Below are positions 42,344-51,140 of a stretch of DNA of 64,000 nucleotides, piece by piece (position 1 is the stretch's first letter; every line of letters begins with the position of its first letter). The translations under genes and the position numbers were made by a program. The stretch is from NCBI GenBank assembly GCA_022820945.1, contig JAJEEP010000049.1, positions 62,001 through 126,000 on the forward strand, written 5' to 3'. The DNA comes from Alphaproteobacteria bacterium (lineage in GTDB: Bacteria; Pseudomonadota; Alphaproteobacteria; UBA828). The notes under the pieces were generated by a model. It was not told the origin of the DNA, did no database searches, and saw only the letters and a list, made by a program, of their open reading frames with translations.

Positions 42344-43465
42344 TCAGACCGCGACGCGGCACACCGTCTCGTTGCCGCGGCCGGTAATCACGCGACGCCA
42401 GCCGGCGAGAGCCTGATCCAACGCGGGATCGCCGGTATCGACGTGAAGCGTGCTGTCATGCAGCGACGCGAGCTTCTCCGGCGTCGCCGCCACGAGCAGC
42501 CGGTCGAGGCCCACCGCCCGCACCACGCGAGCCCCGATCTGCTGGTTGCCGCGCCCGAGAAAGTGCCCCTGCCCGCCGATGGGCGTGACGACGATCCCGC
42601 CGGACGGGCTCTCCGCCAGCGCGCGCAGGATGGCCTCTTCGGAGGCGTCGGTAGCAATCACAGCCCCGTCCCGCACCAGGTCGACTCCCAGCAGCGTTTT
42701 GGGCAGGCCGAGCGCATCGGCGATCGCCCGCGTGGTGGTGCCGGGCCCCAGAATGTAGAGCCGCCTGGCCTCCATCCGCCCGGCAATTTCGGCGGCGATT
42801 CCGCTCAGCGCCGCGCGGTCGCTGCTGACCCCGCCCGCCTTCACGTTTTGCGTCAGATCGGGCGCATAAGGCACTGGCAAATAATCGTAAAGCTTGGCGG
42901 AGACGGCGCCGGCGCGGAACGCCTCCTCGTCGATGTCCATCACTTCCCGCGGGCGCGCGTCGATGTCATGGGTCAGCGCCCTGAGCGCGAGGTCGGCGGC
43001 GGCGCGCGGGCTGGTGGCGTAGACCGCCGAGTGCATCTTCACCCCCGCGGGCACGCCGATCACCGGCACCCGATCGCCGAGCGCCGCCGCCATGTCGCGG
43101 GCCGTGCCGTCGCCGCCGGCAAAGACGATGAGCCGCGCGCCGGCGTCCGCCATGGCCTCGGCCACGGCGCGCGTCTCCGCCGCGCCGGTCTCCCCCTCGG
43201 CCGGGGCGCCGACGACCGACGGGCTCAGGCCCGCATCCTTCACGATTCCCTCGCCCATCGCGCCGGGGGCCGCGAGCAACTCCAGCCCCGGCCGAGCGGC
43301 CGCGAGCGCCTCCAGCACCACCGCCGCCCGCCTCGCCGCCTGCGGCACCGCGCCGCGCGCGCGGGCCTCGCGCAGGATCGCCGCCGTGTCCGTGCCCTTG
43401 AGCCCGACGCTCCCGCCCATGCCGGCGATCGGGTTGACGATGAGGCCGAGCGTGGGTCGGCCCAT
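42344..43465 (-). CDS. ATP-NAD kinase-like (AcoX-type) protein
   Basis: 373 residues. N-terminal NPIAGMGGSVGLKG and the central GGDGTARD are the diacylglycerol/NAD-kinase superfamily nucleotide-binding motifs; the C-terminal part includes GPGTTTRAIADALGLPKTLLGVD and TPIGGQGHFLGRGNQQI as in AcoX-like proteins. These often lie next to acetoin or glycine-related catabolic genes and may phosphorylate a small substrate rather than NAD. Located 10 bp downstream of gcvPB in the same direction, so probably co-transcribed with the glycine decarboxylase genes. Confidence 0.8.
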   Translation of the reverse strand: MGRPTLGLIVNPIAGMGGSVGLKGTDTAAILREARARGAVPQAARRAAVVLEALAAARPGLELLAAPGAMGEGIVKDAGLSPSVVGAPAEGETGAAETRAVAEAMADAGARLIVFAGGDGTARDMAAALGDRVPVIGVPAGVKMHSAVYATSPRAAADLALRALTHDIDARPREVMDIDEEAFRAGAVSAKLYDYLPVPYAPDLTQNVKAGGVSSDRAALSGIAAEIAGRMEARRLYILGPGTTTRAIADALGLPKTLLGVDLVRDGAVIATDASEEAILRALAESPSGGIVVTPIGGQGHFLGRGNQQIGARVVRAVGLDRLLVAATPEKLASLHDSTLHVDTGDPALDQALAGWRRVITGRGNETVCRVAV

Positions 43466-43475
43466 CAGGCGAGGC

Positions 43476-45074
43476 TCAGCTGTAGCCGCCGCCGTGGCCG
43501 CCCAGGCCGCGCTTGACGTTGGCCCAGTTGCCCCGCTTGCGCCGGTAGGCCCGCGAGGTGAAGGCCCAGCAGTCCGGGTCCTCCGGCACGTCGCCGTCGA
43601 TGGGCCGGATGGCGGCGCTGTGCGGCGCCGCTGTCACCTTTTCCGGCTCCGTGCGGGCCTCCTCGGCGATCCGCCGCAGCGCGTCCAGCACGTGGTCCAT
43701 CTCCGCGATGGTGAGCGATTCGCCCGGCTCGAGGGTGAACGGCTGCGGCACCAGCATCGGCACGTGGCTTTCCATGTAGTGCTGGACGCCGAAATCGACC
43801 ATGCGGTTCAGCACGTCGTGACTGGCGACGCCGGTCTCCTCATACAGTGGCTCCCAGCTGTAGCGGACCTGCTCCAGCTTGGGATACGTGTTCTTGGGCC
43901 AGGGGATGGTGGTGCCCTCGATCTGCCGGATGTGGTGCAGCATGTAGTTGTTGTTGAGCACCGCCGTCTCGGCCACCGCGCGCAGGCCCTCGGCGCCCAG
44001 GCTGCGCACCCAGGCATAGGCCTTGAGCACCGCGTGTACGTTGCCGATGAAGGCGCGGATCTTCTCGATCCCCTCCCCCTGCTCGTAATCCAGGCCGTAG
44101 CGCTCCCCGTCGTAAGTGACGAGGGGGCGCGGCAGGAACCGCTCCAGATGCGCCTTGACGCCGACCGCGGCGCAGCCCAGCCCGAGCGCGCCGTGCGGCG
44201 CGGAGAAGGTCTTGTGCAGGTTGAACTGGCACATGTCGAAGCCGGTGTCGCCCGCGCGCACCACCCCCAGCAGCGGATTGCCGTTGGCCTGGTCGTAGGC
44301 GCAGAGCCCGCCGGCCTCGTGCACGATGTCCACGAATTCGCGAATGTGCGGGTTGTACTGCCCGGTGTCCTCGGGATTGGTCAGCATCAGCCCGGCTGTC
44401 CGCTCCGAGACCGCGGCCTTCAGCGCATCGACCTCGGCGAAGCCCATCTCGCCCGGCATTAGCGTGATGACCTTGAAGCCCGCCACCGCCGGGGTCGCCG
44501 CATCGGCCGGGTGCGAGAAGGCCGTTGTGATGATCTCGTCCCGTGTGCCGCCCTCGCCGCGCGCGGCGTGATAGGCGCGGATCAGGCAGGCGTTGGTGTA
44601 GATGCCCTGCGCCCCGCTCGCCGGCTGGAAGGTGAAGGCGTCCATGCCGGCGATCTCGCACATCATGCGGTTGAAGCGGTAGAGGATCTCCAGCGTGCCC
44701 TGCAGCGTCTCCGGGGCCTGCAGCGGATGCACGTCGGCGAAGCCCGGCAGACGCGCGACGTATTCGTGCACCTTGGGGCTGTATTTCATGGTGCAGGTGC
44801 CCATCATGTCGGCGGTCACGTCGAAGCCCAAGACCATCTGCGAGAGCCGCAGGAAGTGCCGGAGCACCCGGTGCTGCGGCAGCCGGGGCAGCGCGGGCGG
44901 CGTGGCGCGACGGACGCCTTCGGGCAGCGCCGCGGCAACGTCGCCCACGGCATCGGCGATGGCGTCGTCCACCTTGGGCGGCAGCAGGCCGCGCCCGCCG
45001 TCGCCATCGATCTCGTCGATCAGGGGCTCGTCCCAGCGTGCGGCGTGGAAGCCGCCTCCGATGCGGTCGGTCAT
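43476..45074 (-). CDS. gcvPB: Glycine dehydrogenase (decarboxylating) subunit 2
   Basis: 532 residues, the C-terminal half of glycine decarboxylase as a separate subunit. PLP Lys288 lies in CQFNLHKTFSAPHG; MMGTCTMKYSPKVHEY and NPEDTGQYNPHIREFVDIVHEAGG are family motifs. With GcvPA it forms the alpha2beta2 P-protein that decarboxylates glycine and loads the aminomethyl group on the lipoyl H-protein. The start overlaps the gcvPA stop (ATGA, 45071-45074). Neither gcvT nor gcvH is nearby. At about 530 residues it is slightly longer than many GcvPB proteins, with a C-terminal tail of about 40 residues (FTSRAYRRKRGNWANVKRGL). Confidence 0.9.
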   Translation of the reverse strand: MTDRIGGGFHAARWDEPLIDEIDGDGGRGLLPPKVDDAIADAVGDVAAALPEGVRRATPPALPRLPQHRVLRHFLRLSQMVLGFDVTADMMGTCTMKYSPKVHEYVARLPGFADVHPLQAPETLQGTLEILYRFNRMMCEIAGMDAFTFQPASGAQGIYTNACLIRAYHAARGEGGTRDEIITTAFSHPADAATPAVAGFKVITLMPGEMGFAEVDALKAAVSERTAGLMLTNPEDTGQYNPHIREFVDIVHEAGGLCAYDQANGNPLLGVVRAGDTGFDMCQFNLHKTFSAPHGALGLGCAAVGVKAHLERFLPRPLVTYDGERYGLDYEQGEGIEKIRAFIGNVHAVLKAYAWVRSLGAEGLRAVAETAVLNNNYMLHHIRQIEGTTIPWPKNTYPKLEQVRYSWEPLYEETGVASHDVLNRMVDFGVQHYMESHVPMLVPQPFTLEPGESLTIAEMDHVLDALRRIAEEARTEPEKVTAAPHSAAIRPIDGDVPEDPDCWAFTSRAYRRKRGNWANVKRGLGGHGGGYS

Positions 45075-46465
45075 CGGACTGCCTCCCCGAGCGCGGAGAC
45101 TAGTCTCTCGATCTCGGCCGCTCCGTGCAGCTCGGTCACGCAGTAGAGGGCGGACTGGCCCAGCGCCGGGAACTCGCCGCTCAGGTCCTTGCCGCCGTGA
45201 ATCTCGGCCTCCAGCAGCGCGGCGTTGACGGCGGCCACCGTCTTGCCCGTACCCGAGAAATCGACCACGAACTCCTTGAAGAACGGCTGTCCCAGGTGCG
45301 GCACCGCAACGCCGGGCAGCGCCGCGATCCCCTCCGCCGCATAGCACGCGCGCTGCATGATGCCGCGGCCGAGCTCGTCCATGCCCTCCGGCCCCATCAG
45401 CGAGAGATAGACCGCGACCCCGATGCCCCAGACCCACTGCGTCGTGCCGGCGTAGTCGGTGGCGTCGTGGCGGGTGTCGTAGGAGGTACGCTCCATGGTG
45501 GACCAGGCGAAGCCGAAGCCCTCCCCCTCCACCGCCGGCGCGATGCTGAAAAGTATCGAGGGATACTCGGAGACAAAGCGGGATTCGTCCCGGCTCGCGA
45601 TGAAGCCGCCGTTGCCGCCGCCCGCATACATGTGGATGCCGAGCGGCTGCAGGTCGCCCACCACGAGGTCGGCGCCGTAGTCGGAGGGCGCGGCAAGCAC
45701 ACCGAGGGAGATCGGGTCCACGCTGGCGATCAACATGGCGCCGGACTCGTGGGCGATATCGGCGATGGCCTGGGCCTGCGTCTCGATCAGGCCGAGGTAG
45801 CCGGGGCTCTCGATCACCACAGCCGCAGTCTCAGCCGACACCCTGGCGCGGAGGTCGGCGAGGTCGATCAGCCCGGTCGCGGGATCGCGGGCCACGGTCT
45901 CGATGGCCGCGAAGGGCTTGGCGAAGCCCTGAAGCTGCGAGCGCCGGTCGGCGCTCATGGTCTCGGGCACCAGCACGCCGCGCCGGCCGGTGATGCGGCA
46001 GGCCATGGTCACGGCGCTGCCGGTGGCGGCGCCGGCGTCGTAGACGGGGGTCGAGACCACCTCCATGCCCACCAGCTCGCCGATCAGGCTCTGAAACTCG
46101 AAGAGCGCCTGGTTCTTGCCGTGGTCCGAATAGGTGCCGCCGCCGTAGGCCGTGAGAAACTCGCCGCGATGGACGATCTCGTCCACGATCGCCGGCACGT
46201 AGTGCTGGGCGCAGCCGGCGCCGCAGAAGTTGAGCCACGTCCCGGTGCAGGGCTGGTTGCGGGCTACGATCTCCTCCAGATGCCGCCGCACATCCTGCTC
46301 GCCGGGCAGCGCCGGCGGCAGGTCCAGCAGTCCCTTGACCCTGAGCGCCTCCGGAATCGCGGCGTAGAGGTCCGTCACGTCACCCGCGCCGATGGCGTCC
46401 AGCAGCTTTCGCCGCGGCTCCGGCGCCGCATTCGGCACGTAAGGATGAACGAAACCGTCTCCCAT
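45071..46465 (-). CDS. gcvPA: Glycine dehydrogenase (decarboxylating) subunit 1
   Basis: 464 residues, the N-terminal half of P-protein. Typical features: HPYVPNAAPEPRRKLLDAIG, FCGAGCAQHYVPAIVDEI, FLTAYGGGTYSDHGKNQALFEFQSLIGELVGMEVVS, PVYDAGAATGSAV and the C-terminal region NAALLEAEIHGGKDLSGEFP. The first gene of gcvPA-gcvPB-NAD-kinase-like; divergent from a lone pxpA homologue with 147 bp between starts. Confidence 0.9.
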   Translation of the reverse strand: MGDGFVHPYVPNAAPEPRRKLLDAIGAGDVTDLYAAIPEALRVKGLLDLPPALPGEQDVRRHLEEIVARNQPCTGTWLNFCGAGCAQHYVPAIVDEIVHRGEFLTAYGGGTYSDHGKNQALFEFQSLIGELVGMEVVSTPVYDAGAATGSAVTMACRITGRRGVLVPETMSADRRSQLQGFAKPFAAIETVARDPATGLIDLADLRARVSAETAAVVIESPGYLGLIETQAQAIADIAHESGAMLIASVDPISLGVLAAPSDYGADLVVGDLQPLGIHMYAGGGNGGFIASRDESRFVSEYPSILFSIAPAVEGEGFGFAWSTMERTSYDTRHDATDYAGTTQWVWGIGVAVYLSLMGPEGMDELGRGIMQRACYAAEGIAALPGVAVPHLGQPFFKEFVVDFSGTGKTVAAVNAALLEAEIHGGKDLSGEFPALGQSALYCVTELHGAAEIERLVSALGEAVR

Positions 46466-46612
46466 GGTCGGCCTCCCTGCCCGTCCGGTCCCGGCCAGTC
46501 TATCCCGCCACATAGGCCGCACCAACGGCGCCCGCCCGGATCGGCGATCCGCTTTGACTGCCTGCCCGTGCCCGTGCAGTGTTCCCCCCCACTTGAGATC
46601 GGGGAGCACGCC

Positions 46613-47338
46613 ATGGCGGTCACCATCAACTGCGACATCGGCGAGGGCTACGGCCTCTACACCTTCGGCAACGACGAGCGGATCATGCCGTTCATCAGCA
46701 TCGCCAATGTCGCCTGCGGCTTCCACGCCTCGGACCCGTCGGTGATGCACGCGACCGTCCGCCTCGCGCTGGAGCACGGGGTCAGGGTCGGCGCGCACCC
46801 GTCGCTGCCCGACCGCCAGGGTTTCGGGCGGCGCGAGATGCAGATGGAGCGGGAGGAGCTGCGCGATCTGCTGATCTACCAGGTCGGCGCGCTCAGCGGA
46901 TTCCTTCGGGCGGCGGGCGCCACCCTCAACCACATCAAGCCCCACGGCGCACTCTTCGGCATGACCTCGAAATACGAGCACTGCGCCGAGGCCGCAGCCG
47001 ACGCGGCCGAAGTCTTCGGCGTGCCGCTGATCGGCCAGGGCGGCACCATGCACGACACCGTCTACACCCGGCGCGGCCTGCCCTGGTGGCCCGAGTTCTA
47101 CGCCGACCTGGAGTACGACCGCGACTGCAACCTCATCATCACGCGCGAGCACGAGCCCTACGAGCCGGCCGCTGCGGCCAGGCGCACGCTCCGCGCCATC
47201 GAGGAGGGCATGGTCACGTCGGTCGAAGGCGTGGACGTGCCCATCCGGGCGGAGACCGTGTGCATCCACTCCGACACGCCGGGGATCGATGCGGTGGCGC
47301 CGGTGCTGCGCGAGGCGCTCGCGCCGCATATGGCGTGA
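46613..47338 (+). CDS. LamB/YcsF family protein (PxpA paralogue, stand-alone)
   Basis: 241 residues. INCDIGEGYGLYTFGND, IANVACGFHASDPSVMHATVRLALEHGVRVGAHPSLPDRQGFGRREM, HIKPHGALFGM and the C-terminal VCIHSDTPG are the hallmark of 5-oxoprolinase subunit A. No pxpB or pxpC accompanies it; a second pxpA at 62.6 kb has them. The sequence differs clearly from that copy (for example PSLPDRQGFGRREM versus WGLPDVNGFGRREM), so a separate substrate is likely. Divergent from gcvPA; followed by an aminotransferase gene. Confidence 0.85.
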   Translation: MAVTINCDIGEGYGLYTFGNDERIMPFISIANVACGFHASDPSVMHATVRLALEHGVRVGAHPSLPDRQGFGRREMQMEREELRDLLIYQVGALSGFLRAAGATLNHIKPHGALFGMTSKYEHCAEAAADAAEVFGVPLIGQGGTMHDTVYTRRGLPWWPEFYADLEYDRDCNLIITREHEPYEPAAAARRTLRAIEEGMVTSVEGVDVPIRAETVCIHSDTPGIDAVAPVLREALAPHMA

Positions 47339-47403
47339 GCCCGCGCCCGCCTCCGGCAATCGGGGCACGGGCCACGCGGGGGCGGAACAACGGAGACTCG
47401 GTG

Positions 47404-48726
47404 ATGGTGACCTCGAACCTGACGATCGGCGAGCGTGACGACGCCGCGATCGCCGGCATTCAGAAGCTCCGCTTCAACCCGCTGACAGCGCGCGGCGGGC
47501 ACGGCTCCTATCTCACGGCCGGCGACGGCCGCGCCATCCTGGACCTCTCTGCGTCTGCGACGGCCGCGAGCCTCGGCTACGGCCATCCTGCCGTGATCGA
47601 GGCGGTGACCGGGGCGATGGCCGACATGGCGGGCGCCAGCCTGCTGATGTATCCGAACGAGCCCGCCGCCGCGCTCGCCGAGGCGCTGCTGGAGACGATG
47701 CAGGGAGACGCCGAGCGCCGCGTCTGGTACGGCCACTCCGGCTCCGACGCCAACGATGCCGCCTCCCGCGTGCTTGAGGCGGCGACCGGCCGCCACCGCT
47801 TCATCTCCTTCATCGGCTCCTATCACGGCGGCGTGGCGGGCTCGATGAGCATTTCGGGCCACACGGCGATGACCCACACCCTGCCCCGGCCGGGCCTGGT
47901 GCTGCTGCCCTACCCCGACCCCTACCGGCCGCGATTTTCCGCCGCCGACGTGCTCGACATGCTGGACTACCAGTTCGCGACGACTTGCCCCCCTGAACAG
48001 GTGGCGGCCGTCTTCATCGAGCCGATCATGTCGGACGGCGGCCTGATCGTGCCGCCCGCAGGCTTCCTCAAGGCCCTGGAGGAGCGTTGCCGGCGCCATG
48101 GCATCCTCACCGTTCTTGACGAGGTAAAGGTCGGCCTGGGTCGCTCAGGGGCGCTCCACGCCTTCAGTCACGAGGGGCTGGAGCCCGATATGGTCGTCCT
48201 CGGCAAGGGTCTCGGCGGCGGCCTACCGCTGTCTGCGCTGATCGGTCCCGCGGCGATCATGGACCACCGTCCCGCCTTCGCGATCCAGACGACGGGCGGC
48301 AATCCGGTCTGCACCGCCGCAGGCCTTGCCGTGCTCCGCACCGTGCTCGACGAGGATCTCCCGGGCCGTGCCGAGCGCGTGGGCAAGGTGCTGTCGGACG
48401 GTCTCAGGCGTCTCGCCGAGCGGCACGAGACGATCGGCGACGTGCGCGGCCGCGGTCTCGCCATCGGGGTCGATCTGGTGGAGGACCGCCAGAGTCGCAC
48501 GCCGGTCCCCGCGACCACGACGGCCAAGGTGATCGTCCGCGCCTACGAGCTCGGCGCGAGCTTCATCTACGTCGGCCTTGAGGCGAACGTGCTGGAGATT
48601 ACTCCGCCGCTTACCCTGAGCGATGCGGAGTGCGAGGAGGGCCTCGCCATCATCGACCGGGCCCTCGCCGATGTCGCGGCCGGGCTGGTCCCCGACGAGG
48701 CGGTGCAGGCCTACATGAACTGGTAA
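47404..48726 (+). CDS. Class III PLP-dependent aminotransferase
   Basis: 440 residues. Motifs: WYGHSGSDANDAASRVLEAATGRHRFISFIGSYHGG, AAVFIEPIMSDGGLIVPPAGFLKALEERCRRHGILTVLDEVKVGLGRSG with the Asp that contacts the PLP ring, and the Schiff-base Lys in VVLGKGLGGGLPLSALIG. Class III members transaminate omega-amino acids, diamines and related amines, or epimerise amino acids. The substrate is not evident. Followed 12 bp later by an LLM flavin oxidoreductase gene, so the two probably act together. Confidence 0.87.
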   Translation: MVTSNLTIGERDDAAIAGIQKLRFNPLTARGGHGSYLTAGDGRAILDLSASATAASLGYGHPAVIEAVTGAMADMAGASLLMYPNEPAAALAEALLETMQGDAERRVWYGHSGSDANDAASRVLEAATGRHRFISFIGSYHGGVAGSMSISGHTAMTHTLPRPGLVLLPYPDPYRPRFSAADVLDMLDYQFATTCPPEQVAAVFIEPIMSDGGLIVPPAGFLKALEERCRRHGILTVLDEVKVGLGRSGALHAFSHEGLEPDMVVLGKGLGGGLPLSALIGPAAIMDHRPAFAIQTTGGNPVCTAAGLAVLRTVLDEDLPGRAERVGKVLSDGLRRLAERHETIGDVRGRGLAIGVDLVEDRQSRTPVPATTTAKVIVRAYELGASFIYVGLEANVLEITPPLTLSDAECEEGLAIIDRALADVAAGLVPDEAVQAYMNW

Positions 48727-48738
48727 GGAGCGACACCG

Positions 48739-49728
48739 ATGCCCACCGCCTCCCGCCCCATGGGCGTCTTCATCCTCGGCGACGTTGCGCCCGCCAATGT
48801 TGTGAGTCTGAGCCAGCAGGTCGAACGCTGCGGCTTCTCCGACCTCTGGTTCGCCGAGGACTATTTCATGCTCTCGGGCTTTTCCTGCGCCGCAATGGGG
48901 CTCCAGGCCACCGAAGCAATCGATGTGGGAATCGGCGCGATCTCCAACCGGGTGCGGCACCCGGCCGTCACCGCCATGGAAGCGTCGACGCTGGCCAACG
49001 CCTATCCGGGCCGCTTCACCCTCGGCATCGGCCACGGCGTGCCGTTCTGGGTTGCGCAGATGCACCTCACGCCGAAATCGGTGCTGGGCTCGATGCGCGA
49101 GGCGATTACCGACGTGAAGCGCCTGCTCGCGGGCGAGAGCCTGACGCAGACCGGCGCCTACTACTGCTACGATGCGGTCTCGCTCACGCACCCCGCGCCC
49201 GAACTCCAGGTGCTGGGCGCCGCGGTAGGGCCCAAATCGGTCGATCTCTGCGCCGAGATCGCCGACGGCATGGTGTTGTCCGCGATGGCGGGCCCGCGCT
49301 ACGTCGCGACCGTCCGGGAGCGAATTGCGAAGGTCCGGCGCGAACGTGGGTTGCCGGAGGACGTCGAGCTCGTCACCTATGCCATCACCAGCGTGGGCGA
49401 GGATCGTGCCGCTGCCCGCGCCAAGGTGCGCCCCTTGATCGCTCTTTATCTTGGGGCCATGGGCGAGACGCTGATCACCGGCGTCTACGACGCCAACGAA
49501 GCGCTGGCCGGGATGATCGAAGCGGGCGGCGCCGCGGCGATCGAAGCGGACATGCCGGACGAGTGGCTGGACTGGCTGGCGGTTGCCGGAACGCCGGAGG
49601 ACTGCCGCACGGGCATCGAGGCGCTCTTCGACGCTGGCGCGACCCGGGTCGTGCTCTGTGTCGTTCCCTCCGAAGAGCTGCCGACGCAGCTGGATATTTT
49701 CGGGAGCGAGGTGTTGCCCGCGCTCTAG
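48739..49728 (+). CDS. LLM class flavin-dependent oxidoreductase
   Basis: 329 residues, luciferase-like monooxygenase TIM barrel. GVFILGDVAPANVVSLSQQVERCGFSDLWFAEDYFML, AIDVGIGAISNRVRHPAVTAMEASTLANAYPGRFTLGIGHGVP and LQVLGAAVGPKSVDLCAEIADGMVLSAMAGPRYV fit the F420/FMN-dependent methylenetetrahydromethanopterin-reductase-like group. Role unknown; cofactor may be FMN or F420. It ends 4 bp inside the convergent ppaT gene. Confidence 0.83.
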   Translation: MPTASRPMGVFILGDVAPANVVSLSQQVERCGFSDLWFAEDYFMLSGFSCAAMGLQATEAIDVGIGAISNRVRHPAVTAMEASTLANAYPGRFTLGIGHGVPFWVAQMHLTPKSVLGSMREAITDVKRLLAGESLTQTGAYYCYDAVSLTHPAPELQVLGAAVGPKSVDLCAEIADGMVLSAMAGPRYVATVRERIAKVRRERGLPEDVELVTYAITSVGEDRAAARAKVRPLIALYLGAMGETLITGVYDANEALAGMIEAGGAAAIEADMPDEWLDWLAVAGTPEDCRTGIEALFDAGATRVVLCVVPSEELPTQLDIFGSEVLPAL

Positions 49729-50903
49729 CCGGCGCCGTCGATCACCGCGAGCGCTGCCTCGACCCCCGCTCCCACATCGGCCTTTCCGCCCAGCGCGCCG
49801 ATGGCGCCGCCCAACGCGGTCACGGCCACGGTCGCGAAGATCGGCCGTGCCACCGGCCCCATGTGGCCAATCCGCACCAGCTTGCCCAGCAGCGATCCGC
49901 GGCCGGCGGAGAAGACCACGCCGTAGAGCCGGCGCGCCGCTTGCCGGATCGCCGCGTCCTCCAGCCCCTCCGGCACCCGCACCGTGGTCGCGGTGTCGGC
50001 GCAGATGGCTTCGCGCGCGGGCCAGAGGTCGAGACCCATGGCCCGCATGCCGGCGCGACAGGCGCGCGCCGTCAGTGCGTGGCGCGCCCACACCGCCTCC
50101 GGTCCCTCGTCGAGATAGTTCTGCACTGCGGCGTCCAGCGCATGGACTTCGGAGACGGACGGCGTGTACGGAAACAGGACGTCCGTGCGCCAGGCGTCCC
50201 GCCAGTCCTTGAGGCTCAGCACGGAGTCCGTCGGTGCCGCGGGGTTGGCGCCGATCTTCGCCCAGGCGCGCTCGCTGACGTGGACGATGGAGAGGCCGGT
50301 GCTGCCGCCGAGGCACTTGTTGGGGCCGGTCACGAAGATGTCGGCGTTGATCTCCTCGGGGTGAATGTCCATCCCGCCGAAGGAGGAGACCGCGTCCACG
50401 ATGGTCAGCACGTCGTGGTCACGGCAGATCGCGCCGATCTCGTGCACCGGGTTGACCGTTCCTGACGGAGTGTCGTGATGGCAGACGGAGAGCACGCGGA
50501 TATCGGGCCGGGCTTCCAGCATGTCGCTGACGGCATCCGGATCGATGGCCTCGTCGTAGGGCACCTCGATCTCGACCAGCTCCCGGCAGTGGCGTGCCGC
50601 CCAGAAGCCGAAGCCCTTGCCGTACTCGCCGGAGGCGAGGTTCAGCACCACGTCATCGGCGCCGATCAGCGCGGCGGCGGCGGCTTCGAGCCCGAGCACC
50701 GGCTCGCCCATCAGGATCACCGGCGGCAGCGCCGTGCGCAGCGACTCGGCGGTCTTCCGGACAGTCGATTCGTAGAAATTCTGGAACGAGGGGTCGAAAT
50801 CGTAGGTCACCGGCCGCGAGAGCGCCCGCAGTACAACGGGGTACGCATCGACCGGCCCTGCGCTCAGCGTGATGATGGGGGGATCGTCGTCGATATTGCG
50901 CAT
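49725..50903 (-). CDS. ppaT: Pyridoxamine-pyruvate transaminase
   Basis: 392 residues, very close along its whole length to my recollection of the Mesorhizobium loti enzyme (393 residues): ITLSAGPVDAYPVVLRAL, GEPVLGLEAAAAALI, VVLNLASGEYGKGFGFWA, SVCHHDTPSGTVNP, IVDAVSSFGGM, the catalytic Lys196 in VTGPNKCLGG, and GRGSLLGKLVRIGHMGP. It converts pyridoxamine and pyruvate into pyridoxal and L-alanine, the entry of pyridoxamine into vitamin B6 breakdown. No other B6-degradation gene was recognised around it. ATG at 50901-50903. Confidence 0.85.
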   Translation of the reverse strand: MRNIDDDPPIITLSAGPVDAYPVVLRALSRPVTYDFDPSFQNFYESTVRKTAESLRTALPPVILMGEPVLGLEAAAAALIGADDVVLNLASGEYGKGFGFWAARHCRELVEIEVPYDEAIDPDAVSDMLEARPDIRVLSVCHHDTPSGTVNPVHEIGAICRDHDVLTIVDAVSSFGGMDIHPEEINADIFVTGPNKCLGGSTGLSIVHVSERAWAKIGANPAAPTDSVLSLKDWRDAWRTDVLFPYTPSVSEVHALDAAVQNYLDEGPEAVWARHALTARACRAGMRAMGLDLWPAREAICADTATTVRVPEGLEDAAIRQAARRLYGVVFSAGRGSLLGKLVRIGHMGPVARPIFATVAVTALGGAIGALGGKADVGAGVEAALAVIDGAG

Positions 50904-51140
50904 GGCGAAAGCCGCTAAGTCCCTTAGCCAAAAGGGAAGGATACAGCGGTGTGTCATGTTCCCCAAGGCGACTTGAGGGGGCGCTCCCCGAGGCCAATTC
51001 GGAGGTCTCCGCCAGGATGTGACAAGGGCATGACAGGTCGTTTGACGCGCATGTCCTTTGTAGTAGGGTTTGCCCTGCTGGTCTCGTGAGACGCGGGTTG
51101 CGCGACGGGCCGAACGGTGACGCGCCACGGAGAGGGAGCC

